Assembly: GCF_000024025.1 (NCBI RefSeq)
Contig: NC_013131.1
Span: 744,001 to 808,000, forward strand
Direction of reading: 5' to 3'
Length of the DNA: 64,000 bases
Origin: Catenulispora acidiphila DSM 44928
Lineage (GTDB): Bacteria > Actinomycetota > Actinomycetes > Streptomycetales > Catenulisporaceae
Shown one piece after another: positions 35,749-44,175 of this stretch. The notes beneath the pieces are model-generated. The model had not been told where the DNA came from and did not search any database. It saw only the letters and a program-made list of their open reading frames with translations. Positions within the stretch are counted from its first letter, which is position 1. Each line of letters begins with the position of its first letter. Made by a program: the position numbers and the translations under genes.

Positions 35749-36102
35749 ATGAACGCTGTGTCCGGATTGCTCACCCCCGCCCAGCCGCTGCTCGCCGGCA
35801 GCGGCAGCCTCGACAAGACGAAGCCGGGACTGGTCGCGTTCCTGATCGTGCTCGCCCTCGGCGTAGCCCTGTGGGCCCTGCTCAAGAACATGGGCAAGCA
35901 GCTCGGCCGCGCCAAGGACCACTTCGAGGCCGAGGACGCCGCCCTGGCCGCCGAGGCCGCCGTCGCCCCGACCCCGGTCCCGACCCCGGCCGGCAAGGCG
36001 GAAGCGGTCGCCGACGTGCCCAAGCAGGACGGGCCCAAGAGCGCGACCGGGAAGACGAAGCCGAAGGCGAAGGACGCCACCAAGGACGCCGCGGCCGAGT
36101 AG
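35749..36102 (+). CDS. Small membrane protein downstream of mca
   Basis: Protein of 117 residues: one helix at about residues 28-48 (LVAFLIVLALGVALWALL), a short amphipathic KNMGKQLGRAKDHFEAEDAA, then a Lys/Ala/Pro-rich tail. Proteins of this shape follow mca in related genomes, as I recall; function unknown. It begins 10 bp after mca and is probably in its operon. Confidence 0.8.
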   Translation: MNAVSGLLTPAQPLLAGSGSLDKTKPGLVAFLIVLALGVALWALLKNMGKQLGRAKDHFEAEDAALAAEAAVAPTPVPTPAGKAEAVADVPKQDGPKSATGKTKPKAKDATKDAAAE

Positions 36103-36555
36103 CCGAGGCGCACCGCGCGGGTTCGGGGATCGGCTGCCCTGCGCCCGCCCTGAGGAGTACCCGGCGCCCTGATACTCGGGACGGAACGGATCAGCGGATC
36201 GGGCCAGATCAGGTCGGCATTCGCTCGCGCCGGTTCAGTTCCGTGGTCGCCAGTGCCGGATCGGCTCGGCAGCTCGCATACGCCAGCCGCCCGCAGTTCT
36301 TTAATGGTCGCGGCGCCGGCTCAGTTCCGCGCCCCTCAAACGCCAGCCGCCAGCGGTTCTCCAGTGGTCGCAGCGCCAGCTCAGCTCGGCAGCCCACACA
36401 CGCCAGCCGCCACCGGTTCTTCAATGGTCGCAGTGCCGAATCAGCTCCGCGGCTCACGCCAGCCGCCAGCAGTTTCTCAGTAGTCGCCAGCGCAGGGTGA
36501 TCCAGCGCCGGCACTGTGTCGGCGCTCTCAATGTGCCTCGACTACTAGCCGTTCC
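36103..36555. other. Gene-free 450-bp stretch
   Basis: Mostly taken up by the 60-bp repeat. Three frames stay open across it on both strands because the repeat length is a multiple of three; none has a ribosome site or protein-like composition, so I call no gene. Confidence 0.6.
36231..36490. repeat. 60-bp imperfect minisatellite, about 4.4 copies
   Basis: Units start near 36231, 36291, 36351 and 36411, each running from CGGTTCT through TGGTCGCAGCGCC and CTCAGCTC to ACGCCAGCCGCC. The fourth is 4 bp shorter and a fifth is partial; a further fragment (TTCCTCAGTAGTCG) reaches the 3' end of the next gene. Confidence 0.88.
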
Positions 36556-37050
36556 TCAGTAGTCGTCGACCCGGCGCCGCAGCTGCTTCGTCTGTCCGCG
36601 CCGGTTCTTGTTGTCCAGCCGGCGGCGGGTGACGCCTGCGGGGACCTTCTTCTCCCGGCGGGGCGGGGGCGGTGGGGCGAGGGCTTCGGCGAGGACTCGC
36701 GCCAGGCGTTCGCGGGCGGCTTCGCGGTTCTGGAGCTGGGAGCGCTGCTCGCTGGAGGTCACCGTCAGGATGCCGTTGACCAGGCGGCCGGCGAGGCGTT
36801 CGAAGGCGCGGGCCTTGAGCCAGCGGGGGAGGGCGGTGGTGGCGGCGAGGTCGAAGGAGAGTTCGGCGCGGCTGTCGGTGGTGTTCACGCCTTGGCCGCC
36901 GGGTCCGGCCGAGCGGGAGAAGCGCCATGTGAGCTCGGCGGCGGGGATCACCGCCTCGGCGCGGTGGCGGCCGCTGTGGCTGCTCGAGGGCATGGCGTTG
37001 TAGCGGACCGTCAGGGGTCCGTTCACGCCGGTCGCGGTCTCGTCGGCCAT
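36556..37050 (-). CDS. arfB: ArfB-type peptidyl-tRNA hydrolase (ribosome rescue)
   Basis: Protein of 164 residues. The release-factor GGQ motif sits in RFSRSAGPGGQGVNTTDSRA, and the C-terminus is Arg/Lys-rich (NKNRRGQTKQLRRR), the tail that enters the empty mRNA channel of a stalled ribosome. It hydrolyses peptidyl-tRNA on non-stop ribosomes. The start is uncertain: ATG 37050 gives a 30-residue extension before the domain, ATG 36993 a shorter one; neither has a clear ribosome site. Confidence 0.92.
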   Translation of the reverse strand: MADETATGVNGPLTVRYNAMPSSSHSGRHRAEAVIPAAELTWRFSRSAGPGGQGVNTTDSRAELSFDLAATTALPRWLKARAFERLAGRLVNGILTVTSSEQRSQLQNREAARERLARVLAEALAPPPPPRREKKVPAGVTRRRLDNKNRRGQTKQLRRRVDDY

Positions 37051-37107
37051 GACTCGATGGTCTCAGACCCCGGTGGTGCTTGACACCGGTTATCGGGTGC
37101 GCGTTAC

Positions 37108-39048
37108 GTGATCGGCATGGGCTACCTGGCCGGACGGGGCATCGCCGACATCACCGGAGAGATCGCCGAGTGCGGACTGCTCGGCTACGGGCTCCCCGAG
37201 CAGCAGGCGGCCGGGCTGCACACCCGGCTGCGCGCCCGCGCCTTCGCGCTGGCCGACGGCGAGCGCCGGATGCTGCTCGTCATCTGTGATCTGCCGCTGG
37301 TCTTCAGCAGCGTGACGCAGGCCGTCCTGCGCCGGCTGCCGGCCGTCTACACCGAGGCGAACGTCGTCATCAGCGCCACCCACACGCACTGCGGTCCCGG
37401 CGGCTACTCCCACCACGCCGTCTACAACGGCACCACCGGCGGCTTCCGGCCGCAGACCTTCCGCGCGATCGTCGACGGCATCGTGGAAGCCGCCCGCCGC
37501 GCCATCGCCGACCTGCGGCCCGCGACGCTGCGCCTGAACCGCGGCGAGCTGCACGACGCCAGCGTCAACCGCTCCCGCCGTGCCTTCGAGCGGAATCCGA
37601 GTGCTGACAAGGCCGCCTTCCCGGACGCGGTCGACCCCGCCACGACGCTGCTGACCATCGAGCGCGACGGCCTCCCGGTCGCCCTCATCGACTGGTTCGC
37701 GGTCCACAACACCAGCATGACCAACCGGAACCGCCTGGTCAGCGCGGACAACAAGGGTTACGCCGCCTACCACTGGGAGCGCGAGGTCTCAGGGTTCGAC
37801 TACCTTGCCGAGGACGCCGAGCCCGCCTTGGTCACCGCCTTCGCGCAGACCAACGCTGGCGACATGTCGCCGAACCTGAACCTGCGCCCCGGCAGCGGAC
37901 CGACCGAGGACGAGTTCGAGAACACCCGCATCATCGGCACGCGCCAGTACGAAGCGGCGGCGAAGCTGTTGGCGGGGAGGGAGAACGCCGAAGTCCTCGA
38001 CGGCGGCCTGGACCACCGGCTCGTCCACGTCGACATGGCGGACGTGCGCGTCAGCCCGCGCTTCTCCGGCGACGGACTGCCGCACCGGACCTCGCACGCG
38101 GTCCCCGGCGCCACCGCCTTCGCCGGCGCCCTGCCCGACGGCCCGACCGGCTGGCGGTTCGTCCACCCCGAGATCAACCCGTTCCTGGACACCGTCTCCC
38201 GCGACGGCATCTACCGCCTGGCGCGGCGGCTGCGCGAGACCCAGGCTCCCAAGACGCTCGCCGCCCCCATCAGCCTTCTGAATCGCATCGTCCCCTTCGG
38301 CCAGGAGATCCTGCCGATCCAGTTGCTGCGCATCGGATCGCTGTACCTGCTGTGCCTGCCCTTCGAGGTGACGATCGTCGCCGGTCTGCGCCTGCGCCGC
38401 ACCGTCGCCGAGGCGTCGGGGACGGACCCGGACCACGTCATCGTCATGGGCTACGCCAACGCCTACGGGCACTACGTGACCACCCCCGAGGAGTACGACG
38501 CCCAGATGTACGAAGGCGCCAGCACGCTGTTCGGCCGCTGGCAGCTGCCCGCGCTGCAACAGAACGCCGCGCGGCTGGCCACGGCGATGCGCGAAGGCCG
38601 CCAGATCGCCCCGGGACGAGCCGCGCCGGACCTGTCCGCGCGCCACCGCCGCCAACCGACCCCGCCCCGCGCCGACGGCCGCCCGCCGACCGTCGACATC
38701 GGCGAGGAGCTCTCGTTCGCCTGGGACGAGAAGACCCTCGCCGTCGAGTTCGCCGCCGTGCACCCCTTCCACGACCCCCGGCGCGGCGGCACGTACTACG
38801 AGATCCAGCGCCGCGAAGGCCTGTACTGGCACCGGATCGCCGACGACGGCGACTGGTCGACCCGGATGCGCTGGACCCGGCTGCCCTCGCCGCACGACAC
38901 CACGCTGTCCAAGGTGCGCATCGAGTGGCGGGTCCCGCCGGAGACGCCACGAGGCCGGTACCGCCTCGTGTACCGAGGCGACACCGGCCAGGTGGCGTTC
39001 GAGGCGCGCAGTCGGGAATTCGACCTCGGCGCCGGCGAAGAGCTTTGA
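37108..39048 (+). CDS. Neutral/alkaline ceramidase-family enzyme, no signal peptide
   Basis: Protein of 646 residues. The family core is complete: zinc site SATHTHCGPGGYSHH (His92, His94), NRSRRAFERNP, AVHNTSM, SADNKGYA and nucleophile Ser254 in NAGDMSPN. Residues about 530-646 form the C-terminal beta domain (FAAVHPFHDPRRGGTYYEIQ). Known bacterial ceramidases are secreted, but no signal peptide is present at GTG 37108 or ATG 37117, so it may be cytosolic or lack its true start. The substrate may not be ceramide. It is convergent with the ABC operon. Confidence 0.9.
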   Translation: MIGMGYLAGRGIADITGEIAECGLLGYGLPEQQAAGLHTRLRARAFALADGERRMLLVICDLPLVFSSVTQAVLRRLPAVYTEANVVISATHTHCGPGGYSHHAVYNGTTGGFRPQTFRAIVDGIVEAARRAIADLRPATLRLNRGELHDASVNRSRRAFERNPSADKAAFPDAVDPATTLLTIERDGLPVALIDWFAVHNTSMTNRNRLVSADNKGYAAYHWEREVSGFDYLAEDAEPALVTAFAQTNAGDMSPNLNLRPGSGPTEDEFENTRIIGTRQYEAAAKLLAGRENAEVLDGGLDHRLVHVDMADVRVSPRFSGDGLPHRTSHAVPGATAFAGALPDGPTGWRFVHPEINPFLDTVSRDGIYRLARRLRETQAPKTLAAPISLLNRIVPFGQEILPIQLLRIGSLYLLCLPFEVTIVAGLRLRRTVAEASGTDPDHVIVMGYANAYGHYVTTPEEYDAQMYEGASTLFGRWQLPALQQNAARLATAMREGRQIAPGRAAPDLSARHRRQPTPPRADGRPPTVDIGEELSFAWDEKTLAVEFAAVHPFHDPRRGGTYYEIQRREGLYWHRIADDGDWSTRMRWTRLPSPHDTTLSKVRIEWRVPPETPRGRYRLVYRGDTGQVAFEARSREFDLGAGEEL

Positions 39049-39056
39049 TCCCCTTA

Positions 39057-39094
39057 TGTCAGTGCTCTGATCCCCTCCTGCCAGAGCTCTGACA
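39057..39094. terminator. Hairpin between convergent genes
   Basis: TGTCAG-T-GCTCTG pairs with CAGAGC-T-CTGACA, 12 bp with one central mismatch, 12-nt loop. Confidence 0.65.
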
Positions 39095-39113
39095 TCCGGA
39101 CCCGCGCCCCCCG

Positions 39114-39815
39114 CTAGGCCCGCGATCGCAGCATCAGCACCGCCCAGCCGCCGCCGAAGAGCACGACCAGCGCCAGCGGGTACAGCGCGAAGTCGGCGAG
39201 CATCGGCTGAGTGGTGAAGAAGTGCCCGACGTGGCCCATGCTGTGGGTCAGCACCAGGATCGCCACGACCACCGCGGACAGGAACGCCATCCCCACGCTG
39301 AACGCCCACAGCCCGACCTGTCCGAAGACCCGGAACACCGCGCCGAGGAAGGCCGTGACCGAGGTCAGCGCCATCATCGGGACGCCGTAGACCAGCGCCT
39401 GCGCGAAGTAGCTGTCCTGATGGACGTACGGCAGATTCAGCAGCCGCATCTGCACGAACCAGCCGTGGGTGTGCATCTCGATCTGGTTCAGCGCCGCCAG
39501 CCCGAGCCCGGCGAGCACCGCCTCGGCGAGCACCAGCAGCGCGGTGGCCTGGATGAAGGCCCGGCGGGTGACGGACAGCGCCATCGAGAACGGGAACAGC
39601 TGGTTCACCAGCCACGGCTGCACGCCGACCCCGGAGAGGTAGAACGCGGCCAGCGCCCCGGTGGTCCGGCCGGTGTACGGCGTGGAGCTGCCGTGGATGA
39701 CGCCGAACAACCCCATGCAGATCAGCAGCGCGAGGCCCAGGCTGTACCACTGGACCCCGATCGTCGTGCTCGGCTTCAGCAGCTGGATGCGCAGCGCCTT
39801 GACGGTCTCGGTCAT
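39114..39815 (-). CDS. ABC transporter permease
   Basis: Protein of 233 residues with six membrane helices; begins MTETVKALRIQLLKPSTTIG. I see no specific ABC-2 signature, but its start overlaps the ATPase stop by ATGA, so it is the membrane partner. A long extracytoplasmic stretch follows the fourth helix (HTHGWFVQMRLLNLPYVHQD). Likely function: export or envelope-stress response, as in the YtrABCDEF type of GntR-controlled system. Substrate unknown. Confidence 0.85.
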   Translation of the reverse strand: MTETVKALRIQLLKPSTTIGVQWYSLGLALLICMGLFGVIHGSSTPYTGRTTGALAAFYLSGVGVQPWLVNQLFPFSMALSVTRRAFIQATALLVLAEAVLAGLGLAALNQIEMHTHGWFVQMRLLNLPYVHQDSYFAQALVYGVPMMALTSVTAFLGAVFRVFGQVGLWAFSVGMAFLSAVVVAILVLTHSMGHVGHFFTTQPMLADFALYPLALVVLFGGGWAVLMLRSRA

Positions 39816-40669
39816 TTCCCGTCCCCCTGGTTCGTGGTCAGCACGATCAGTTCCTGCAGCGACAGCGAGTCCACGCTGACGCCCTCGGCGGGCCGCTCCG
39901 GCCGTTCGGCGAGCGCCACCCGCAGCTGCCCGCCGAGTCCCGAGCGGTGCAGCACCGGTGCGTCCTCGACGTAGGCGGCCACGGCCTCGGCGGGCCCGCT
40001 CACCGACACCGCGCGGCCGCGCAGCCCGTCGGCGTCGGCGTCCATCAGCACCGTGCCGTGGTCGATCAGGACCACATGCTCGACCAGGTCGGCGACCTCG
40101 TCGATGAGGTGGGTGGACAAGATGACGGTGCGCGGGTTCTCGGAGAAGTCCTCCAGCAGCCGGTCGTAGAAGACGTGCCGCGCGACCGCGTCCAGGCCCA
40201 GGTACGGCTCGTCGAACAAGGTCAGCGGGGCGCGCGCGGCCAGGCCGATGATGATGCCGACCGCCGAGAGCTGCCCGCGCGAGAGCTTCTTGATCTGGCG
40301 CTTGAGCGGCAGGTCGAAGTCCTGCACCAGCCGGTCGGCGTACGCCTGGTCCCAGCCGGGGCAGGCGATCGCGGCGGCGGCGAAGGCCTCGCGCACCTTG
40401 AAGTTCTGCGGGTACTTCTGCGCCTCGCGGATGAAGCACACCCGGTTCAGCACCGCCGGGTTCTCCCGCGGCGGCTGCCCGAACACCTCGACCCGGCCGG
40501 AGGTCTCGAACTCCTGCCCGGTGAGGATGCGCATCAGCGTGGTCTTGCCGGCGCCGTTGCGGCCCAGCAGCCCGTGGATGGTGTCCGGCGCCAGCGTCAG
40601 GTCCACCCCGTCCAAGGCGGTGTGCCCGCGGTAGCGCATCGTCAGGTCTTCCACGACCACAGCGTTCAT
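39812..40669 (-). CDS. ABC transporter ATPase, YtrB type
   Basis: Protein of 286 residues. Walker A GLLGRNGAGKTT, signature LSRGQLSAVGI (first residue of the usual LSGGQ changed to LSRGQ), Walker B LTLFDEPYLGLD, His-loop STHLIDEV. YLGLDAV and the short C-terminal domain fit the Ytr/Bcr group. ATGA overlaps link it to the GntR gene before it and the permease after it, so one mRNA carries all three. Confidence 0.92.
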   Translation of the reverse strand: MNAVVVEDLTMRYRGHTALDGVDLTLAPDTIHGLLGRNGAGKTTLMRILTGQEFETSGRVEVFGQPPRENPAVLNRVCFIREAQKYPQNFKVREAFAAAAIACPGWDQAYADRLVQDFDLPLKRQIKKLSRGQLSAVGIIIGLAARAPLTLFDEPYLGLDAVARHVFYDRLLEDFSENPRTVILSTHLIDEVADLVEHVVLIDHGTVLMDADADGLRGRAVSVSGPAEAVAAYVEDAPVLHRSGLGGQLRVALAERPERPAEGVSVDSLSLQELIVLTTNQGDGK

Positions 40670-41025
40670 CGTCCCTGTCCCCCCTTCTCGATCAGGTCCC
40701 GCACGTCGGCCGCGCTCAGTCCCAGCCGCCGCGCCTCGGCCAGCAGCGGCTCGACGAAGTCGCGCGCGAACGACTCCCGCCGCCGGTCCAGCACGCGCCG
40801 GCGCGCGTCGCTCGCCACGAACATCCCGATCCCTCGCTTCTTGTAGAGGATCCCGTCGGATACCAGCTGGTTGATGCCCTTGGCCGCGGTCGCCGGGTTG
40901 ATCCGGTGGAACGCGGCGAGCTCGTTGGTCGACGGCGCCTGCGTGTCCGCGGCCAGCGAACCGTCCAGGATCGAGGCCTCGATCTGTTCGGCGATCTGCT
41001 GGAAGAGCGGGCGGCCCTCGTCCAT
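40666..41025 (-). CDS. GntR-family regulator, YtrA type
   Basis: Protein of 119 residues. Winged helix at residues 1-75: PLFQQIAEQIEASILDGSLA and APSTNELAAFHRINPATAAK. The effector region is only about 40 residues, the YtrA subfamily, which controls ABC operons in cell-wall stress. ATG 41025 follows AAGGAACC. The upstream ATTACTCATGTAACTAACCATGC stretch (41043-41065) carries a candidate operator with repeated TTAC/GTAA elements, divergent from the sigma factor gene. Confidence 0.92.
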   Translation of the reverse strand: MDEGRPLFQQIAEQIEASILDGSLAADTQAPSTNELAAFHRINPATAAKGINQLVSDGILYKKRGIGMFVASDARRRVLDRRRESFARDFVEPLLAEARRLGLSAADVRDLIEKGGQGR

Positions 41026-41201
41026 CAGCGGTTCCTTGGTTCATTACTCATGTAACTAACCATGCAAGCGGGTGGGCACGCGTGTCAAGCCGCGCAGGAG
41101 GAGAGGGGAAGGGAGGCGGCGCAGGGGAGGCGGCAGGCGACACGGCGAAGAAGTTCGGAGATGATGCAACCTTTCCGCCCCGCCACGAGGTTCAGCACCC
41201 C

Positions 41202-41717
41202 ATGAAACGCAGACCCCCACCCACGGTGGACCCGGGCTTCGTCGAGTTCGTCGCGGCCCGGTCTGCCGCGCTGTTCCGCACCGCGGTCCTGATCGTCGGC
41301 GACCGGCACGCCGCCGAGGACCTGGTGCAGGGCGCCCTGGAGCGCGCGTACCGGCACTGGGACCGGGTCGCGGCCATGGACGCCCCGGAAGCCTACGTGC
41401 GGCGCATCCTGGCGAACCTGGCCGCCGACCACCACCGCCGGCGCGGACGCGGGGCGCTGCCGCTGATGGAGCACGACGGCGCGGCGCCCGACGCGTACCC
41501 GGACGTGGACGAGCACGACGCGGTCATCAGGATCCTGAGTCAGCTCCCGCCGCGGATGCGCGCGGTCCTGGTCCTGCGCTACTACGACGACCTGACCGAG
41601 GCGCAGATCGCCGAGGCGCTGGGCATCTCGGTCGGCACGGTGAAGTCGCAGGCGGCCCGCGCGCTGGCGAAACTGCGCGAGGCGATGGCGGCGCACGAGG
41701 AGGAGCGGACAGCATGA
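41202..41717 (+). CDS. ECF RNA polymerase sigma factor, SigE family
   Basis: Protein of 171 residues. Region 2 reads RTAVLIVGDRHAAEDLVQGA with LERAYRHWDRV; region 4 is LPPRMRAVLVLRYYDDLTEA, then QIAEALGISVGTVKSQAARA. It is of the SigE (TIGR02983-like) group of actinobacteria. ATG 41202 is the first start in the conserved part, though no ribosome site is obvious; a GTG at 41082 would add 40 low-complexity residues. Stop overlaps the next start (ATGA). Confidence 0.9.
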   Translation: MKRRPPPTVDPGFVEFVAARSAALFRTAVLIVGDRHAAEDLVQGALERAYRHWDRVAAMDAPEAYVRRILANLAADHHRRRGRGALPLMEHDGAAPDAYPDVDEHDAVIRILSQLPPRMRAVLVLRYYDDLTEAQIAEALGISVGTVKSQAARALAKLREAMAAHEEERTA

Positions 41718-42644
41718 CAGGGCTCGAAGAAGGTATGGCAGAGATCGAAGACACCCTGTCGAGGGTCCTGCTCACGGAAGCCGACCGCCACGAACCTCCG
41801 GTCTTCGACGCGCACCGCATCGCCGAGGCCGCGGTGAGCGGGAAGCGCTTTCGGCGACGTCCGCTGCTCGCGCTGCTGGCGGCGGCGATCGGAATGGCAG
41901 GCGTCGGCGGAGCGGTGGCGCTCTCGGCGGGCGGCGATCGGCACCGGCTCGCGGACCAGGTGACGGTGACCTTCCAGAGCAAGACCGGAACCGTGAGCCC
42001 ACAGACCACCGACGCCTCGGTGAAGGCGTGGGTCCGTGCGCGAGCCGGAGCCGAAGGGCTGAAAGACGTGCGGGCCACCGTGCTGCACAGTCCTTGGCGC
42101 CTCGAGGTGACCGGCCACGCCGCGGATCTGAGCGCGTTGAAGACGATCGGCAAGCCCGGGATCCTGCAGATCCGGCCGGCTGTTTATGCGCCGGGACCGC
42201 AGTGGACCCCGGAGTCCTCCTGTCTGATCTCGACGGTGAAGGCCGACGACATCTGGCGGGCGTGCGATCAGAACGGGAAGGCCCAGGCGGCCTGGATCGC
42301 CGCCCCGGTGGGTATCAGCTACCGCGTCCTGGGGGTGTCGGCGGAACAGCGCGCCGATACCGCCCGCAGCTCGGGTGGCACCTCCTGGGCCCTGAAGTTC
42401 ACCTTCGACAGCGCCGGCGCCCAGGCTTTCGCCGACTTCACCGCCCGGACCGCCGGGCCGGCCGCTCTGCTCGTCGACGGCGCCGTCGCCAACGACACGC
42501 TCGGTGCCCAACCCCTCGCCAGCGGGTGGTTCGACCCTCCCCGCTGGAGCGACAGCGCAGCAAGCCGACCGGCTCGCCGCGCTCCTGAGCACCCAGGGCC
42601 CGCCCGACCTGGAAGGAGCGAGCGTGAGCGTCAGCACTCGATGA
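41714..42644 (+). pseudogene. Membrane protein with SecD P1-head-like domain, frameshifted
   Basis: Coupled to the sigma factor by ATGA. Residues about 1-45 are cytosolic, then one helix (LLALLAAAIGMAGVGGAVAL), then a domain like the periplasmic head of SecD: RLEVTGHAADLSALKTIGKP, FTFDSAGAQAFADFTA, ALLVDGAVANDT. At the G-run 42524-42526 the frame runs off into the antisense of sdaA (to 43099). Dropping one G gives GGSTLPAGATAQQADRLAAL and a stop at 42642-42644. Its place suggests an anti-sigma or partner role; that is inference. It is either a real 1-bp insertion or a sequencing error. Confidence 0.7.
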
Positions 42645-44013
42645 CGTTCACCGCGAGCCCGCCGCGCGCGGTCTCCTTGTACTTCACCGACATGTCGCGG
42701 CCGGTGTCCTTCATGGTCTTGATGACCTTGTCCAGCGACACGTGGTGCTTGCCGTCGCCGCGCAGTGCCATACGGGCGGCGGTGACGGCCTTCACCGCGG
42801 CCATGCCGTTGCGTTCGATGCAGGGGATCTGCACCAGGCCGCCGATGGGGTCGCAGGTCAGGCCCAGGTTGTGTTCCATGCCGATCTCGGCGGCGTTCTC
42901 GACCTGCTCCGGGGTGCCGCCGAGGACTTCGGCCAGGCCGGCGGCGGCCATGGAGCAGGCTGAGCCGACCTCGCCTTGGCAGCCGACCTCGGCGCCGGAG
43001 ATGGAGGCGTTCTCCTTGAACAGCATGCCGACCGCGCCGGCGGCGAGCAGGAAGCGGACCACGCCGTCCTCGTCGGCGTCGGGCACGAAGTTGATGTAGT
43101 AGTGCAGCACCGCCGGGATGATGCCGGCGGCGCCGTTGGTGGGGGCGGTCACGACCCGGCCGCCGGCCGCGTTCTCCTCGTTGACCGCCATCGCCCACAG
43201 CGTGGCCCACTCGTTGGCGTGCATCTCGCGGTTGCCCTCGGCGCGCAGGGTGCGGGCGATGCCCGGGGCGCGGCGGCGGACCTTCAGCCCGCCGGGCAGG
43301 ATGCCCTCGCTGGTGATGCCGGCGGTGACGCATTCGCGCATCACCCGCCAGATCTCCAGCAGGCCGGTGCGCACCTCGGCGTCGGTGCGCCAGGCGAGTT
43401 CGTTCTCCAGCATCAGGCCGCTGACGCTGAAACCGGTCTGCGCGGTCAGGTCCAGCAGCTCCGCGCCGGTGCGGAAGGGGTACTTCAGGACGGTGTCGTC
43501 CAGGACCACGCGGTCGGCGCCGACGGCGTCCTCATCGACGACGAACCCGCCGCCGACCGAGTAGTAGGTCTTGGTCGTCAACGGCTCGCCGTGCTCGTCG
43601 AACGCGGCCAGCGTCATGCCGTTGGAGTGGTACGGCAGCGACTTGCGCCGGTGCAGCACCAGGTCGCGGTCCTCGCTGAAGCCGACCTCGGCGGCGGTGC
43701 CGTGCTCGGTCCCCAGCAGCCGCAGCCGCCCGGTCTCGCGGATCCGCGCCAGGTCGGTCTCCACGCCGCGCACGTCCACGGTCGCCGGGACCTGGCCCTC
43801 CAGCCCGAGCAGCACCGCCTTCGGCGTGCCGTGGCCGTGGCCGGTCGCGCCGAGGGAGCCGAACAGCTCGGCCCGGATCCGTGCCACCTTGGGCAGCACG
43901 TCCTCGTTGTCCAGGCGCTTGACGAACATCCTGGCCGCCCGCATCGGGCCGACGGTGTGCGAACTCGACGGGCCGATGCCGATCGAGAACAGGTCGAAAA
44001 CGCTGACCGCCAT
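42631..44013 (-). CDS. sdaA: L-serine ammonia-lyase, iron-sulfur type
   Basis: Protein of 460 residues, single-chain form. N-terminal beta domain starts [20 protein letters not shown]; the catalytic alpha domain carries [17 protein letters not shown] and [13 protein letters not shown], which supply Cys ligands of the 4Fe-4S cluster. It turns serine into pyruvate. ATG 44013 has AGAGG at spacing of about 10. Its upstream leader can fold into a long hairpin (44071-44118). Confidence 0.94.
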   Translation of the reverse strand: MAVSVFDLFSIGIGPSSSHTVGPMRAARMFVKRLDNEDVLPKVARIRAELFGSLGATGHGHGTPKAVLLGLEGQVPATVDVRGVETDLARIRETGRLRLLGTEHGTAAEVGFSEDRDLVLHRRKSLPYHSNGMTLAAFDEHGEPLTTKTYYSVGGGFVVDEDAVGADRVVLDDTVLKYPFRTGAELLDLTAQTGFSVSGLMLENELAWRTDAEVRTGLLEIWRVMRECVTAGITSEGILPGGLKVRRRAPGIARTLRAEGNREMHANEWATLWAMAVNEENAAGGRVVTAPTNGAAGIIPAVLHYYINFVPDADEDGVVRFLLAAGAVGMLFKENASISGAEVGCQGEVGSACSMAAAGLAEVLGGTPEQVENAAEIGMEHNLGLTCDPIGGLVQIPCIERNGMAAVKAVTAARMALRGDGKHHVSLDKVIKTMKDTGRDMSVKYKETARGGLAVNVIEC

Positions 44014-44070
44014 GCTGATGTGCCTCTCACGCCATTGTGTTGAGGTCTGTACTCGGTGACGAGCCGCGGC

Positions 44071-44118
44071 GGAATGCCGACCTTTCGAGGGTATCAACCC
44101 CGGACAGGCCGGCATTCC
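44071..44118 (-). promoter_or_regulatory. Structured leader of sdaA
   Basis: In the sdaA transcript GGAATGCCGGCC pairs with GGTCGGCATTCC (12 bp, one mismatch) around a loop with an inner GGG/CCC hairpin. The first arm can instead pair with CGGCAT at 44125-44130, so two structures compete. No known riboswitch consensus recognised. Confidence 0.35.
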
Positions 44119-44133
44119 TTTGTGATGCCGTGA

Positions 44134-44157
44134 TGACGGCTCACGTGACCGCCGTCA
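44134..44157 (-). terminator. Hairpin after ABC permease
   Basis: TGACGGC-TCACGTGACC-GCCGTCA, 7-bp perfect stem, 18 bp beyond the stop of the FtsX-type permease on the minus strand. Confidence 0.5.
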
Positions 44158-44175
44158 CGCGGCGCCCGTGCGGCG

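Noticed and set aside
36231-36490. CRISPR array
   Set aside because: The 60-bp units are degenerate and contiguous, with no constant repeat separated by unique spacers, and no cas genes in the window.
36209-36514. Repeat-protein ORFs (both strands) in the minisatellite
   Set aside because: Several frames are open only because the unit is 60 bp; no ribosome sites and no codon bias visible.
39812-41044. 410-codon ORF fusing GntR region and ABC ATPase
   Set aside because: The first 125 codons overlap the real GntR gene in another frame; the ATPase begins at ATG 40669 with an ATGA overlap.
42645-43099. 3' extension of the SecD-head-like ORF
   Set aside because: It is antisense to the conserved catalytic part of sdaA and has no protein-like composition; a 1-bp frameshift explains it better.
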